Source: Aquincola sp. (GTDB lineage Bacteria; Pseudomonadota; Gammaproteobacteria; Burkholderiales; Burkholderiaceae_C). Taken from it: 7,247 nucleotides of DNA. Shown in pieces: positions 1-6,034 of the stretch (position 1 is the stretch's first letter; the number at the start of each line of letters is the position of its first letter). The stretch covers positions 1 through 7,247 of the forward strand of contig JAOUIM010000179.1 in the NCBI GenBank assembly GCA_029884035.1, in the 5' to 3' direction. Under the pieces are notes generated by a model. That model made no database searches and was not told the origin of the DNA. It was given only the letters and a program-made list of their open reading frames with translations. Made by a program: the position numbers and the translations under genes.

Positions 1-1
1 C

Positions 2-616
2 GTGGCCGAGCCGGGCGGGATCGCCGAAGTGCCGGTCGCGCGGCTGCCGCTGCACGTGCTGAGCTATGTCTACCCGAGCCGCTACTGCCAATCGGACCGG
101 CTGCATCGTTTCGCGATGCGCGAGTTCGGCCACCTGCGGCAGGGCTATGCGCGTGTGCAGACGATCCGCGACTGGGTGCTGCAGCGCACGACGTTCACGC
201 CGAACTCGTCGATGTCGGACACGTCGGCGGTGGACACGCTGCTCGGCGCCGTGGGGGTATGCCGCGATTTCGCGCACCTGATGATCACGCTGTGCCGCGC
301 GGTCAACATTCCCGCGCGCTTCACGACCGGGATCGACTACGGTGCCGACCCGGCGCTCGGCCCGCCCGATTTCCACGCCTACGTGGAAGCCTTCGTCGGG
401 GATCGCTGGTACCTGTTCGATCCTTCCGGCACCGCAATCCCGATGGGCTTCGTGCGACTGGGCACCGGCCGCGATGCGGCCGATGTCGCCTTCGCGACGA
501 TCTTCGGCGCCGTCAAGGCGGCGCCACCGCGCATCGTCATCGAAGCCATTGCCGGTGATGATGGGCGGCTCGTGATGCCGCACCACAGCGCGCAGGCACT
601 GTCGACCGACAGCTAG
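2..616 (+). CDS. Transglutaminase-like cysteine hydrolase domain protein, 5' end cut by window edge
   Basis: The reading frame is open to the left edge, so the GTG at position 2 is probably internal and the N-terminus is missing; relatives usually carry roughly 80 more residues, including a beta-rich region before the conserved Pro-Ser-Arg-Tyr-Cys stretch (here residues 25-29). The papain-like catalytic triad of the transglutaminase-like superfamily is visible: Cys87 in GVCRDFAH, His125 in DFHAYVEAF, and Asp140 in WYLFDPSG. Bacterial members of this family are mostly uncharacterised and are thought to act as cysteine proteases or amide-bond hydrolases rather than cross-linking enzymes. No signal peptide or membrane segment is seen in the visible part. 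The last 30 residues are low-conservation tail. The gene is followed by 281 bp without a convincing gene. Family assignment is firm; substrate is unknown. Confidence 0.9.
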   Translation: MAEPGGIAEVPVARLPLHVLSYVYPSRYCQSDRLHRFAMREFGHLRQGYARVQTIRDWVLQRTTFTPNSSMSDTSAVDTLLGAVGVCRDFAHLMITLCRAVNIPARFTTGIDYGADPALGPPDFHAYVEAFVGDRWYLFDPSGTAIPMGFVRLGTGRDAADVAFATIFGAVKAAPPRIVIEAIAGDDGRLVMPHHSAQALSTDS

Positions 617-897
617 GGCGCGTGCCACTGGCTGTGTTCGCTGGCGCACAGACAACACGCAGTCCTACGCCCAGACTGGTCGCATGCGCAACGTGTTTCC
701 CGCCGTCATGAGATCGCCACGCACCCCGAGGTTCGCCGCCGCAATGACAGCGGCGCTGGAATGGGTGGTCCAGGGCCTCGCGCTCACTGCACGAGGCCTT
801 GGCCTAGGGATGAACGTCGCGGCTCCGGTTGCGGTGCCGGATCGGCGCCCGTTCGTCGACACGCAGGCAGTATGGAAGGAAATTCCGACTTTCTCGC
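617..897. other. Intergenic region without a convincing gene
   Basis: This 281-bp gap separates the transglutaminase-like gene from the DUF1488-like gene. Short open frames cross it on both strands, but their translations are rich in Arg/Ala/Pro, resemble no family I recognise, and have no good ribosome binding sites. One inverted repeat is visible: a 7-bp perfect stem (774-780 with 792-798) around an 11-nt loop. It has no T tract after it, and it lies more than 150 bp past the upstream stop codon, so calling it a terminator would be weak. I found no confident sigma-70 promoter. Confidence 0.5.
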
Positions 898-1179
898 ATG
901 TCCGCTGAGACCAGCCAAGTCAAGCTCCCGGAAGCGTTCTTCCACGAGGAGTCCGGCGCTGTGCGTTTCTGGGTCCGCACCGCCGGGGGTGGCTCAATGG
1001 GTGCGATCGCCCGCAAGGCAGTCCTGCACTTCCGCTTTCAAGAGGTGGCGAGCGGCGTCGATGCGTTGCAGACCTACCTCGAAAACCAGGCGGAGATCCA
1101 TGCGGCCGTCCTGCGACGCATTGCCGCTGGGTCGCTCGAGCCGGTGATCTTGCGCGAGTCCGACTTCAACGCGCGCTGA
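898..1179 (+). CDS. DUF1488-like small protein (93 aa)
   Basis: This predicts a 93-residue soluble protein of unknown function. Its layout resembles the DUF1488 family: an aromatic/charged N-terminal strand (PEAFFHEESGAVRFWV, residues 11-26), a central segment ending in an aromatic core, a helix with an N-Q/R-x-x-I type pattern (residues 61-75, LENQAEIHAAVLRRI), and a C-terminal strand ending in ILRESDF. The typical length is 80-95 aa, which fits. ATG 898 is chosen because the conserved part begins soon after it and no other start lies close by in frame; a GGAAGGA sequence at 874-880 is a possible ribosome binding site, but its 17-nt spacing is long. The gene converges with the 37-aa gene on the other strand and overlaps it by 14 bp. 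The DUF1488 label rests on pattern memory and needs a profile search. Nothing in the context indicates a role. Confidence 0.68.
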   Translation: MSAETSQVKLPEAFFHEESGAVRFWVRTAGGGSMGAIARKAVLHFRFQEVASGVDALQTYLENQAEIHAAVLRRIAAGSLEPVILRESDFNAR

Positions 1180-1279
1180 CCGCTGACCTCGGCGGCACGG
1201 TGGGCACCGATGGCGCAGGCGGTGCGGGCACCTTCTTGGGCTTCTTCGCTTCCTTGTTCCCGTGTTGACGCTTCGACAT
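1166..1279 (-). CDS. Lys/Pro-rich 37-aa micro-protein
   Basis: A very short minus-strand gene encodes a basic, probably disordered peptide. It starts MSKRQHGNKEAKKPKK, continues with a Pro/Ala/Val stretch (residues 17-31), and ends SAVSAR. The start is well supported: AAGGAG lies exactly 6 nt before the ATG. Small proteins beginning M-(S/A)-K-R-Q-x-G-N-K-E-x-K-K-P-K-K occur as unannotated or hypothetical proteins in Burkholderiales and related groups; this is from memory. The Lys-rich head could bind nucleic acid or an acidic surface, but no function is established. It lies 45 bp downstream of the 117-aa membrane protein on the same strand, which suggests co-transcription. Its last 14 bp overlap the end of the convergent DUF1488-like gene. 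There is no signal peptide or membrane segment. Confidence 0.75.
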   Translation of the reverse strand: MSKRQHGNKEAKKPKKVPAPPAPSVPTVPPRSAVSAR

Positions 1280-1285
1280 GATCAG

Positions 1286-1291
1286 CTCCTT
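1286..1291 (-). promoter_or_regulatory. Ribosome binding site of the 37-aa gene
   Basis: On the minus strand this reads AAGGAG, an anti-16S match placed 6 nt from the ATG at 1279. It is the main evidence that the 37-aa frame is a real gene and that it starts there. Confidence 0.75.
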
Positions 1292-1324
1292 GAGTGGACT
1301 TGCCGCCCGCCGATGCCGGCCGGG

Positions 1325-1678
1325 CTAGGCGCCAGCCAGGATCCCGGCACAGGCCTTGGCCACGGCCGACACCTGCTGCGGCGCATGGGTGCCCGGCAGC
1401 GTGGCCCAGCCGCCCTTCTCGACGAAGTCACCCTGCGACCAGGAGTCGATCTTTCGGAGTGCGACCAGGTTGGCTGTCGCCTCTCCGGCCTGCTGGAACT
1501 TGTCGACGCACATCGGCGCGAGCGCGGCGACCACGGCATCGTCGACACGCAGTTGCGCTGCCGCTTCGGCCTTGCTGCCGGTGACCCAGCCGCCCCAGCT
1601 GAATCCGACGATGGCGAGCCCGACCGCGCCACCTGCGATACCCCAGAGGGCGGGCTTCGTTTCGATGGGGATCTTCAT
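1325..1678 (-). CDS. Conserved hypothetical single-pass membrane protein (117 aa)
   Basis: The protein starts MKIPIETKPALWG. One hydrophobic segment follows at residues 10-27, bordered by the Gly/Trp motif FSWGGWVTG (26-34). After that come an Ala-rich helical stretch (36-55) and a soluble domain containing CVDKFQQ (57-63), a conserved-looking DSWSQGDFVEKGGWATLPG core (78-96) and a C-terminal Cys110. I recognise this as a recurrent hypothetical family in alpha- and betaproteobacteria, with the same WGG and EKGGWAT-type motifs; no function is known to me. Cys57 and Cys110 would be on the periplasmic side if the basic N-terminus stays inside, so a disulphide is possible (inference). ATG 1678 is preferred over upstream starts because AAAGG lies 7 nt before it and the extra upstream 67 codons look non-coding. 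It probably forms a two-gene unit with the 37-aa gene downstream. Confidence 0.85.
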   Translation of the reverse strand: MKIPIETKPALWGIAGGAVGLAIVGFSWGGWVTGSKAEAAAQLRVDDAVVAALAPMCVDKFQQAGEATANLVALRKIDSWSQGDFVEKGGWATLPGTHAPQQVSAVAKACAGILAGA

Positions 1679-1878
1679 GGCGTGACCTTTCGAGGTTTGG
1701 TTGCGTGCAGCGTGTGCCCGATGCGCCGGGCCGTCTGTACGGTGGTGCACATAGCGCGCCGGTGCTGCTGGCGGCAACGATGCCGTCGACCCCGATCCGC
1801 AGACGGCCGTGGCTTTGGACGGCGCATCGCCATCCGGGGCGCGATACTTCTTGCGTCGATTCGCCACCCGTGCATGCA

Positions 1879-2691
1879 ATGACCCTGTCTCTCACCGGAG
1901 CACGCCTGGAACTGGGCGGCGTCCTCAGGCATAGCTCATCGCGCGGCCCGGTTGGGCGGGTCCACCTGAACCTTGCCGGTCAGCAGGCGAACACGCTGCT
2001 GCACGACGGGCATGCGTGGAAGGACTTTCCCCGCACCCTGCTCGGCGCAACAAGGCGAGCCCTGCGCGCAGCACGCGCTGCCGAAGCAACCTTGTTCGTC
2101 CAGGCGAGCTTTGCCTTCGTGCACGCGGTCGAGCAGGGGGCCACGATCGCCGATCCGTTGCGATCGTGCGTCGATGCGATCCTCGAGTGCGAAGCGCTGG
2201 TGCTGGCCAGTGCACTGCCGGCATGCGTGGTGCGCCTGGGATACCAGTACGGACCCGAGAGCGCCGATCTGCGTGCCTATCGCACCGCGTTCCGGCTCGG
2301 CCGTCCGTACTGGTCTGGCGAATCCGGCGCGCTGCAGCATTACATCCATCGGCACGACGCCGCGTCCGCACTGCGAGCCGCTGCGCAAGCCAGAAGCGCC
2401 GGCAAGACGTACTACGCGACCGACAGCCTCGCCGTGTCGTTCGAGCGGTTCATGGACGCCTTCGCGCACCGCGTGGGCCGGTCGATGCCGCTGCACCTGC
2501 CCCTGCGCTCGCGACTTCTCGCGCGGGCAATCATTCGCCCGGAACACATGCAGCAGACCGCGCTGCCGATGCCTCCTGGCGTGCCGTCGCCCCGCGTGTC
2601 CGGATGGCGGCCCCGTTTCGCGGACTACCGCAGTGGCCTCGATCAGGTCATCGAGGCGTGGCGCGACGAGGCTGCCGGCAGCGCGGCGTAG
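1879..2691 (+). CDS. Extended-SDR-like (NAD-dependent epimerase/dehydratase fold) protein, N-terminally truncated and lacking catalytic motifs
   Basis: From ATG 1879 this gives 270 aa. Extended SDR landmarks can be followed: HLNLAG (29-34, the usual hLAg strand), a strand plus Ser at VQASFAFVHA (74-83), RLGYQYGP (119-126, the usual RpxxvYGP), IHRHDAASAL (156-165, the usual HVxDva-A), and a C-terminal GWRPRFADYRSGL (242-254). Two defining parts are missing. There is no TGxxGxxG nucleotide-binding motif and only about 28 residues precede HLNLAG, where 55-65 are expected. The catalytic YxxxK position, aligned through the following Glu105, reads C97-VDA-I101. It therefore looks non-catalytic: either a decayed gene or an atypical scaffold-like SDR. 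The frame stays open upstream to a GTG at 1705, but that stretch is Arg/Pro-rich with no Rossmann features, and no good ribosome binding site precedes 1879 either, so the start is uncertain. It is divergent from the 117-aa gene. Confidence 0.72.
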   Translation: MTLSLTGARLELGGVLRHSSSRGPVGRVHLNLAGQQANTLLHDGHAWKDFPRTLLGATRRALRAARAAEATLFVQASFAFVHAVEQGATIADPLRSCVDAILECEALVLASALPACVVRLGYQYGPESADLRAYRTAFRLGRPYWSGESGALQHYIHRHDAASALRAAAQARSAGKTYYATDSLAVSFERFMDAFAHRVGRSMPLHLPLRSRLLARAIIRPEHMQQTALPMPPGVPSPRVSGWRPRFADYRSGLDQVIEAWRDEAAGSAA

Positions 2692-2890
2692 GCTTCCAGC
2701 CCTGCGGGCGAGCACCTGCGCGATGTCCAAGCGTGCGGACGGGTTTCGCGGCACTCGCCGAAGGCTTGTGCCCGGCGCCCAACCATGACGGCATCTGCGT
2801 TGATCGGTAGCGCACTCTTGCATGGCCAGCCCGGCGTGTCCTGCGCCAGGATGGCATTTGCATCCGACCGAACGCATAGACTTGACCTGA
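2692..2890. other. Intergenic leader before the disrupted sensor kinase locus
   Basis: About 200 bp lie between the SDR-like stop and the ribosome binding site of the sensor kinase locus. I see no gene, no clear terminator with a T tract, and only weak promoter-like matches (TAGACT at 2877-2882 without a properly spaced -35 box). Transcription of the kinase locus most likely starts here, but I cannot place the start. Confidence 0.4.
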
Positions 2891-2898
2891 GGGGAGGG
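2891..2898 (+). promoter_or_regulatory. Strong Shine-Dalgarno before a TTG start
   Basis: The run GGGGAGGG ends 6 nt before the TTG at 2905. It is the best ribosome binding site on the plus strand in this window. It supports initiation at TTG 2905 and therefore a genuine membrane-anchored N-terminus for the disrupted kinase gene. Confidence 0.7.
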
Positions 2899-2904
2899 TA
2901 AGCC

Positions 2905-3318
2905 TTGGTCGACGCGCAGGGCAGGGCACACGGGGAACGAGCAGACGATGTCGCGCGCCTGCCCAGCCGGGCGGGCGTGCGCTGGATCACCGCGCTGGCC
3001 GCCTCGCTGGCGCTCGGCTCGGCGGCAGGCTTCCTGTTGAACGAACGCCAGCAGGAGCTCGCGTCCGCGGCCGACGTGGGTGCGAGCCGCGCCGCGAGGC
3101 TCGTGGACGATTTGCAGGGCACGCTGGCCGTGGCCGAGATCGCGCTGATGCGGCTCGAATCGAAGCTGGACGCGTTGCCGCACGGCGCTGGCCTGGACGA
3201 CGGGTTATACAGCAGGTCATGGCCGACATCGGGCCCGTGCTGTCCCGCTTGCCGCTGCCGCTGGCGGTCGTGGCGCTCACCAGCCAGGGCGACGAGGCGC
3301 TGGTGCTGGCGGCGCTGA
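2905..3318 (+). CDS. Membrane-anchored N-terminal sensor fragment of a signalling protein, frame-disrupted
   Basis: The fragment starts at TTG 2905 behind a strong Shine-Dalgarno. It has a basic/polar head, one transmembrane helix at residues 27-45 (WITALAASLALGSAAGFLL), and then a helical extracytoplasmic stretch (46-99) of the kind seen at the N-terminus of membrane sensor kinases and diguanylate cyclases. After about residue 99 the translation turns into Trp/Arg/Cys-rich text typical of an out-of-frame reading and stops at 3318. Meanwhile sensible protein (VIQQVMADIGPVLSRL) continues in the frame of the kinase below. Adding one base to the G run at 3202-3204 gives DDGVIQQVMADIG without a break. 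I infer that this piece and the kinase were one reading frame of about 714 aa, broken by a one-base loss or a sequencing error. As it stands, any product would be a 137-aa membrane peptide. Confidence 0.6.
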   Translation: MVDAQGRAHGERADDVARLPSRAGVRWITALAASLALGSAAGFLLNERQQELASAADVGASRAARLVDDLQGTLAVAEIALMRLESKLDALPHGAGLDDGLYSRSWPTSGPCCPACRCRWRSWRSPARATRRWCWRR

Positions 3319-5048
3319 AGGCGGGTGCCAACGACTACCTGGCCAAGTCCGACGACATCGGGCAGCGCGTGGGCATCACGACACGCGCCGCGCTGGCTGC
3401 GTTTCTCGACGACAGCACACGCCAGACGCAGGCGCTGCGCGTACTGTATGTGGAACATAGCGCCCTGGACGTCGACCTGACGCGGCGCCACTTCGAGGCC
3501 CACGCGCCTCATCTCCAGCTGGAGTGGGTCACCGATGCGGCGGCGGCGCTCGAGCAGCTGCCGCTCGCGCCGCAGGAGGCGAAGCGTTTCGACGTGCTGC
3601 TGCTGGACTTCCGGTTGGCCGGCGACAGCGGCCTGGACCTGCTCAAGATGGTGCGCCAGGGCCGCGGCCTGGACCTGCCCGTGGTGCTCGTCACCGGTCA
3701 GGGCAGCGAGGAGGTGGCGGCGCTGGCCATGCGCCTGGGCGCCACCGATTACGTGGTCAAGCGCGGCAACTACCTGCTGGCGCTGCCTGCGGTGATCGAG
3801 AACGCGTACCACCGCGTGCAGACGGTGCGCGAGCAGACGGCCTTGCGCGCGCTGAATGCGTCGCTCGAGCGCAAGGTTGCCGAGCGCACCGCCGAACTCG
3901 AGGCCGCCAAGGAAGCGGCCGAAGCTGCGAACCACAGCAAATCCGCGTTCCTGGCGCGCATGAGCCATGACCTGCGCACGCCGCTGAATGCGGTGCTGGG
4001 TTTTTCGCAGCTGCTGGCGCTGGACCCTGCACTGGCGAAGGACGGCGGTGCGCGGCGGCAGGTGCAGTTGATCCATGACGGCGGCAAGCATCTGTTGGCG
4101 ATGATCGACGAGGTGCTCGATCTGACGCTGATCGAGACAGGCGGGCTGCACCTGAGCCTGGAGACGGTCGACGCCAGCCGGCTGGTGGAGGAATGTTTGC
4201 AGTTGGTGGGCTCACTCGCAGCGAGGCACCAAGTCACTCTCAAGCAGCGACCCGGCCAGGGAACGGCCCTCGTGCACGCCGACCACACGCGGCTGCGTCA
4301 GGTGCTGGTCAACTTGCTGAGCAACGCGGTCAAGTACAACAGGGCTGGTGGTCAGGTCGAGGTCGGTCTTTCGGAAACGTCTGAAGGTGTGCAGATGGCC
4401 GTGACGGACACCGGCTGCGGCATGACGCCCGAGCAGATGGCCGGGCTGTACCAGCCTTTCAACCGCCTGGGGGCCGAGGCCAGCGGGGTCGAAGGCACCG
4501 GTCTGGGCCTGGTGATCGCCAAGCAGCTGATCGAGTCCATGCACGGCCGGCTCGATGTGCGCAGCGTGGCCGGCGCCGGGTCGTCCTTCACGGTCACGCT
4601 GCCAGCCGGCGCATCTGCGGCGGTGCGTGAATACGACCCGTCGACGCCGGCGCAACTTGCCCCATTGCCGGCCACGACCGCACCGCGACGGGTGCTCGAC
4701 GTCGAAGACAACCCGGTCAATCAGATCCTGATGCGCGAAATGCTGCGCCTGCAGCCTGGTGTCGAATTGGAGATGGACGCCGACGGCCATTCGGCACTGG
4801 CACGCGTGGCGCTGTGGCGACCGCAACTGGTCCTGCTGGACCTGGACTTGCCGGGCATGAGCGGCTACGAGGTGCTTCGGCGGCTGCGCGCCGAACCGAC
4901 CACGGCGGGCATCCCCTGCGTGGCCGTCTCGGCGTTCGCGCTCGGTCCGGAGATACAGAACGCGCTGGACCAGGGCTGCGTCGCCTACCTGACCAAGCCG
5001 TTCGAACTGGCGCAGCTGTACGACGTGATCGGCCGCTACGCGCTGTGA
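3219..5048 (+). CDS. Hybrid sensor histidine kinase: partial receiver, receiver, HisKA/HATPase, receiver
   Basis: From ATG 3219 this gives 609 aa. Residues 15-62 are the C-terminal half of a receiver (Thr21 in LTSQGDE, Lys43 in NDYLAKS) with no phospho-acceptor half. Residues 73-195 are a full receiver with Asp130 (LLLDFRL), Thr159 and Lys181; its usual acidic pair reads Glu79-His80. A coiled coil (206-238) leads to the kinase core: H-box His250 (MSHDLRTPLN), N-box Asn365/Asn369 (NLLSNAVKYN), G1 Asp397 (DTGCGM), and G2 GTGLGL (426-431). A complete C-terminal receiver follows (490-609) with Glu496/Asp497, Asp541 (LLDLDLPGMSG), Ser571 and Lys593 (TKPFE). The core should autophosphorylate at His250 and pass phosphate to Asp541; no output DNA-binding or GGDEF domain is present, so a partner must act downstream. 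No sensor or PAS domain lies in this frame. ATG 3219 has no good ribosome binding site; the true start is probably TTG 2905 across a frame break near 3202. Confidence 0.92.
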   Translation: MADIGPVLSRLPLPLAVVALTSQGDEALVLAALKAGANDYLAKSDDIGQRVGITTRAALAAFLDDSTRQTQALRVLYVEHSALDVDLTRRHFEAHAPHLQLEWVTDAAAALEQLPLAPQEAKRFDVLLLDFRLAGDSGLDLLKMVRQGRGLDLPVVLVTGQGSEEVAALAMRLGATDYVVKRGNYLLALPAVIENAYHRVQTVREQTALRALNASLERKVAERTAELEAAKEAAEAANHSKSAFLARMSHDLRTPLNAVLGFSQLLALDPALAKDGGARRQVQLIHDGGKHLLAMIDEVLDLTLIETGGLHLSLETVDASRLVEECLQLVGSLAARHQVTLKQRPGQGTALVHADHTRLRQVLVNLLSNAVKYNRAGGQVEVGLSETSEGVQMAVTDTGCGMTPEQMAGLYQPFNRLGAEASGVEGTGLGLVIAKQLIESMHGRLDVRSVAGAGSSFTVTLPAGASAAVREYDPSTPAQLAPLPATTAPRRVLDVEDNPVNQILMREMLRLQPGVELEMDADGHSALARVALWRPQLVLLDLDLPGMSGYEVLRRLRAEPTTAGIPCVAVSAFALGPEIQNALDQGCVAYLTKPFELAQLYDVIGRYAL

Positions 5049-5077
5049 TGCGGACGGGGTCGGCCCGTTCGATGGCC

Positions 5078-5102
5078 GCGCGCACCCGCCGTCGGTGCGC
5101 GC
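5078..5102. terminator. Candidate bidirectional hairpin between convergent kinase and glyoxalase II genes
   Basis: A perfect 9-bp GC-rich stem (5078-5086 with 5094-5102) encloses a 7-nt loop, 30 bp after the kinase stop. It sits between two convergent genes, where a terminator is expected. No T tract follows on either strand, so it may be only a stabilising or Rho-associated structure. A second self-complementary GGCGCC pair lies slightly downstream of it. Confidence 0.35.
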
Positions 5103-5209
5103 CGGCGTCCCCGGACTGTCGCGCCGGCGCCCTGCGCGGCGCCTGAGCGGTCGGGGCAATTGCCGCGTCTCGGGCAGCTTGCCTGTGGCACCGCTCGCGG
5201 CGTCCTGGC

Positions 5210-6001
5210 TCACCACTTGTTGCGAAGCTCGCGCAGCTTGACGAACACCGTCTTCGGATCCGGCTTGTCCGGAAGGTCGGGAAAGGCCTCACGCAAGGCC
5301 GCGATGACGCTCGCGCTGGTCAGTCGCAGGAAGGTGTTGATCTTCTTTTCCTCGCGCAGCGTGGTCACGTGCGCGGTGGCCGGGTCCTGCCCTGCCACGG
5401 CGGGCAGCATCTCGCGCGCCGCAGCGTTGTCCGGCTCGCGCGCGAGCGTGAACTTCAGGTTGTTCTCGATGTAGTCGTGGCCGGGGTAGACGAGCGTGTC
5501 GTCGGGCAGCTTGTCCAGTTGTTCGACGAAGGTCGTGTACAGGTCCTCCGGGTTGCCGCCGTTGTGGCAGTTGCCGGCGCCGGCGTTGAACAGCGTGTCG
5601 CCGGAGAACAGCGCCGGCTGGTCGGTGTGCGAGCGCAGGCAGATGTGGCACATCGTGTGGCCCGGTGTGTCCATGCATTCGAGCTCGACCGTCTTGCCGA
5701 CCTTGATCACGTCACCCGCCTTCACGCCACGGTCGACACCCGCGATGCGCGCGCCGGCGCGGTGGTGCGCGATCAGCCTGGCGCCGGTGGCCGCCACCAC
5801 GGCCGCGTTGCCGCCGGTGTGGTCGTGATGCTCGTGGGTGTTGAGGATCTGCGTGATCTGCCAGCCGCGGGCCTTGGCCGCGGCCAGGCACTTCTGGTGA
5901 TCCAGCGGATCGATCGCCAGCGCCTCGCCGCTCTCGGCACAGGCGATCAGGTAGTTGTAGTTGCGGTAGGCGTTGCCGGTCCAGATTCGCTCGACGATCA
6001 T
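5210..6001 (-). CDS. gloB: Hydroxyacylglutathione hydrolase (glyoxalase II), metallo-beta-lactamase fold
   Basis: A 263-aa cytoplasmic enzyme predicted to hydrolyse S-lactoylglutathione to D-lactate and glutathione, the second step of methylglyoxal detoxification. The dinuclear metal ligands are all visible: His56, His58, Asp60 and His61 in THEHHDHTGG, His115 (DTPGHT), Asp135 (FSGDTLF) and His175 (YPGHDY). The C-terminal segment EEKKINTFLRL (217-227) matches the glyoxalase II C-terminal domain, where the Lys/Asn region contacts glutathione. The protein extends past that segment by about 36 residues (to RELRNKW). The loop after the bridging Asp reads GAGNCHNGG rather than the GCGRxFEG usual in classical GloB, so this is a variant subgroup and the exact thioester substrate is less certain. 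ATG 6001 is chosen because GGGAG lies 8 nt upstream and the family begins M-I-V-E-R-I-W; upstream in-frame codons do not look coding. It is divergent from the HAD gene. Confidence 0.9.
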   Translation of the reverse strand: MIVERIWTGNAYRNYNYLIACAESGEALAIDPLDHQKCLAAAKARGWQITQILNTHEHHDHTGGNAAVVAATGARLIAHHRAGARIAGVDRGVKAGDVIKVGKTVELECMDTPGHTMCHICLRSHTDQPALFSGDTLFNAGAGNCHNGGNPEDLYTTFVEQLDKLPDDTLVYPGHDYIENNLKFTLAREPDNAAAREMLPAVAGQDPATAHVTTLREEKKINTFLRLTSASVIAALREAFPDLPDKPDPKTVFVKLRELRNKW

Positions 6002-6028
6002 CAACGGGGCTCCCAGGGTTGCGACGGC

Positions 6029-6034
6029 ATTGTA
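6029..6034 (-). promoter_or_regulatory. Possible -10 box for the glyoxalase II gene
   Basis: On the minus strand this reads TACAAT, five of six matches to the sigma-70 -10 consensus, 27 bp before the ATG. That would give a leader of about 20 nt. No recognisable -35 box lies 16-18 bp further upstream, so this is a weak call based on one element and position. Confidence 0.25.

Noticed and set aside
774..798. 7-bp stem with 11-nt loop as terminator of the transglutaminase-like gene
   Set aside because: It lies more than 150 bp past the stop codon and has no T tract.
684..908. Small plus-strand open frame (74 codons) before the DUF1488-like gene
   Set aside because: It has no ribosome binding site and no family resemblance, and it overlaps the start of a better candidate in another frame.
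1705..1878. Upstream extension of the SDR-like protein to GTG 1705
   Set aside because: The extra 58 residues are Arg/Pro/His-rich without Rossmann features and would overlap the promoter region of the divergent 117-aa gene.
1262..1882. Plus-strand open frame opposite the 117-aa membrane protein
   Set aside because: The minus-strand gene has a Shine-Dalgarno, a membrane segment and a recognised family pattern; the plus-strand translation is Arg/Cys-rich with no support.
2858..2882. TTGCAT and TAGACT as a sigma-70 promoter for the kinase locus
   Set aside because: The spacing is only 13 bp and both boxes match weakly.
1936..3183. Long minus-strand open frame (about 415 codons) opposite the SDR-like gene
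   Set aside because: It is antisense to better-supported plus-strand coding, rich in Arg/Gln/His/Gly with no recognisable domain or ribosome binding site; such frames are common opposite GC-rich genes.
2643..4151. Long minus-strand open frame (about 502 codons) opposite the kinase
   Set aside because: It is the complement of the kinase reading frame, Gln/Arg/His-rich and crosses intergenic DNA and two genes without any domain signature.
4212..5216. Minus-strand open frame (about 334 codons) under the kinase C-terminus
   Set aside because: It is antisense to conserved HATPase and receiver motifs; composition is that of a shadow frame.
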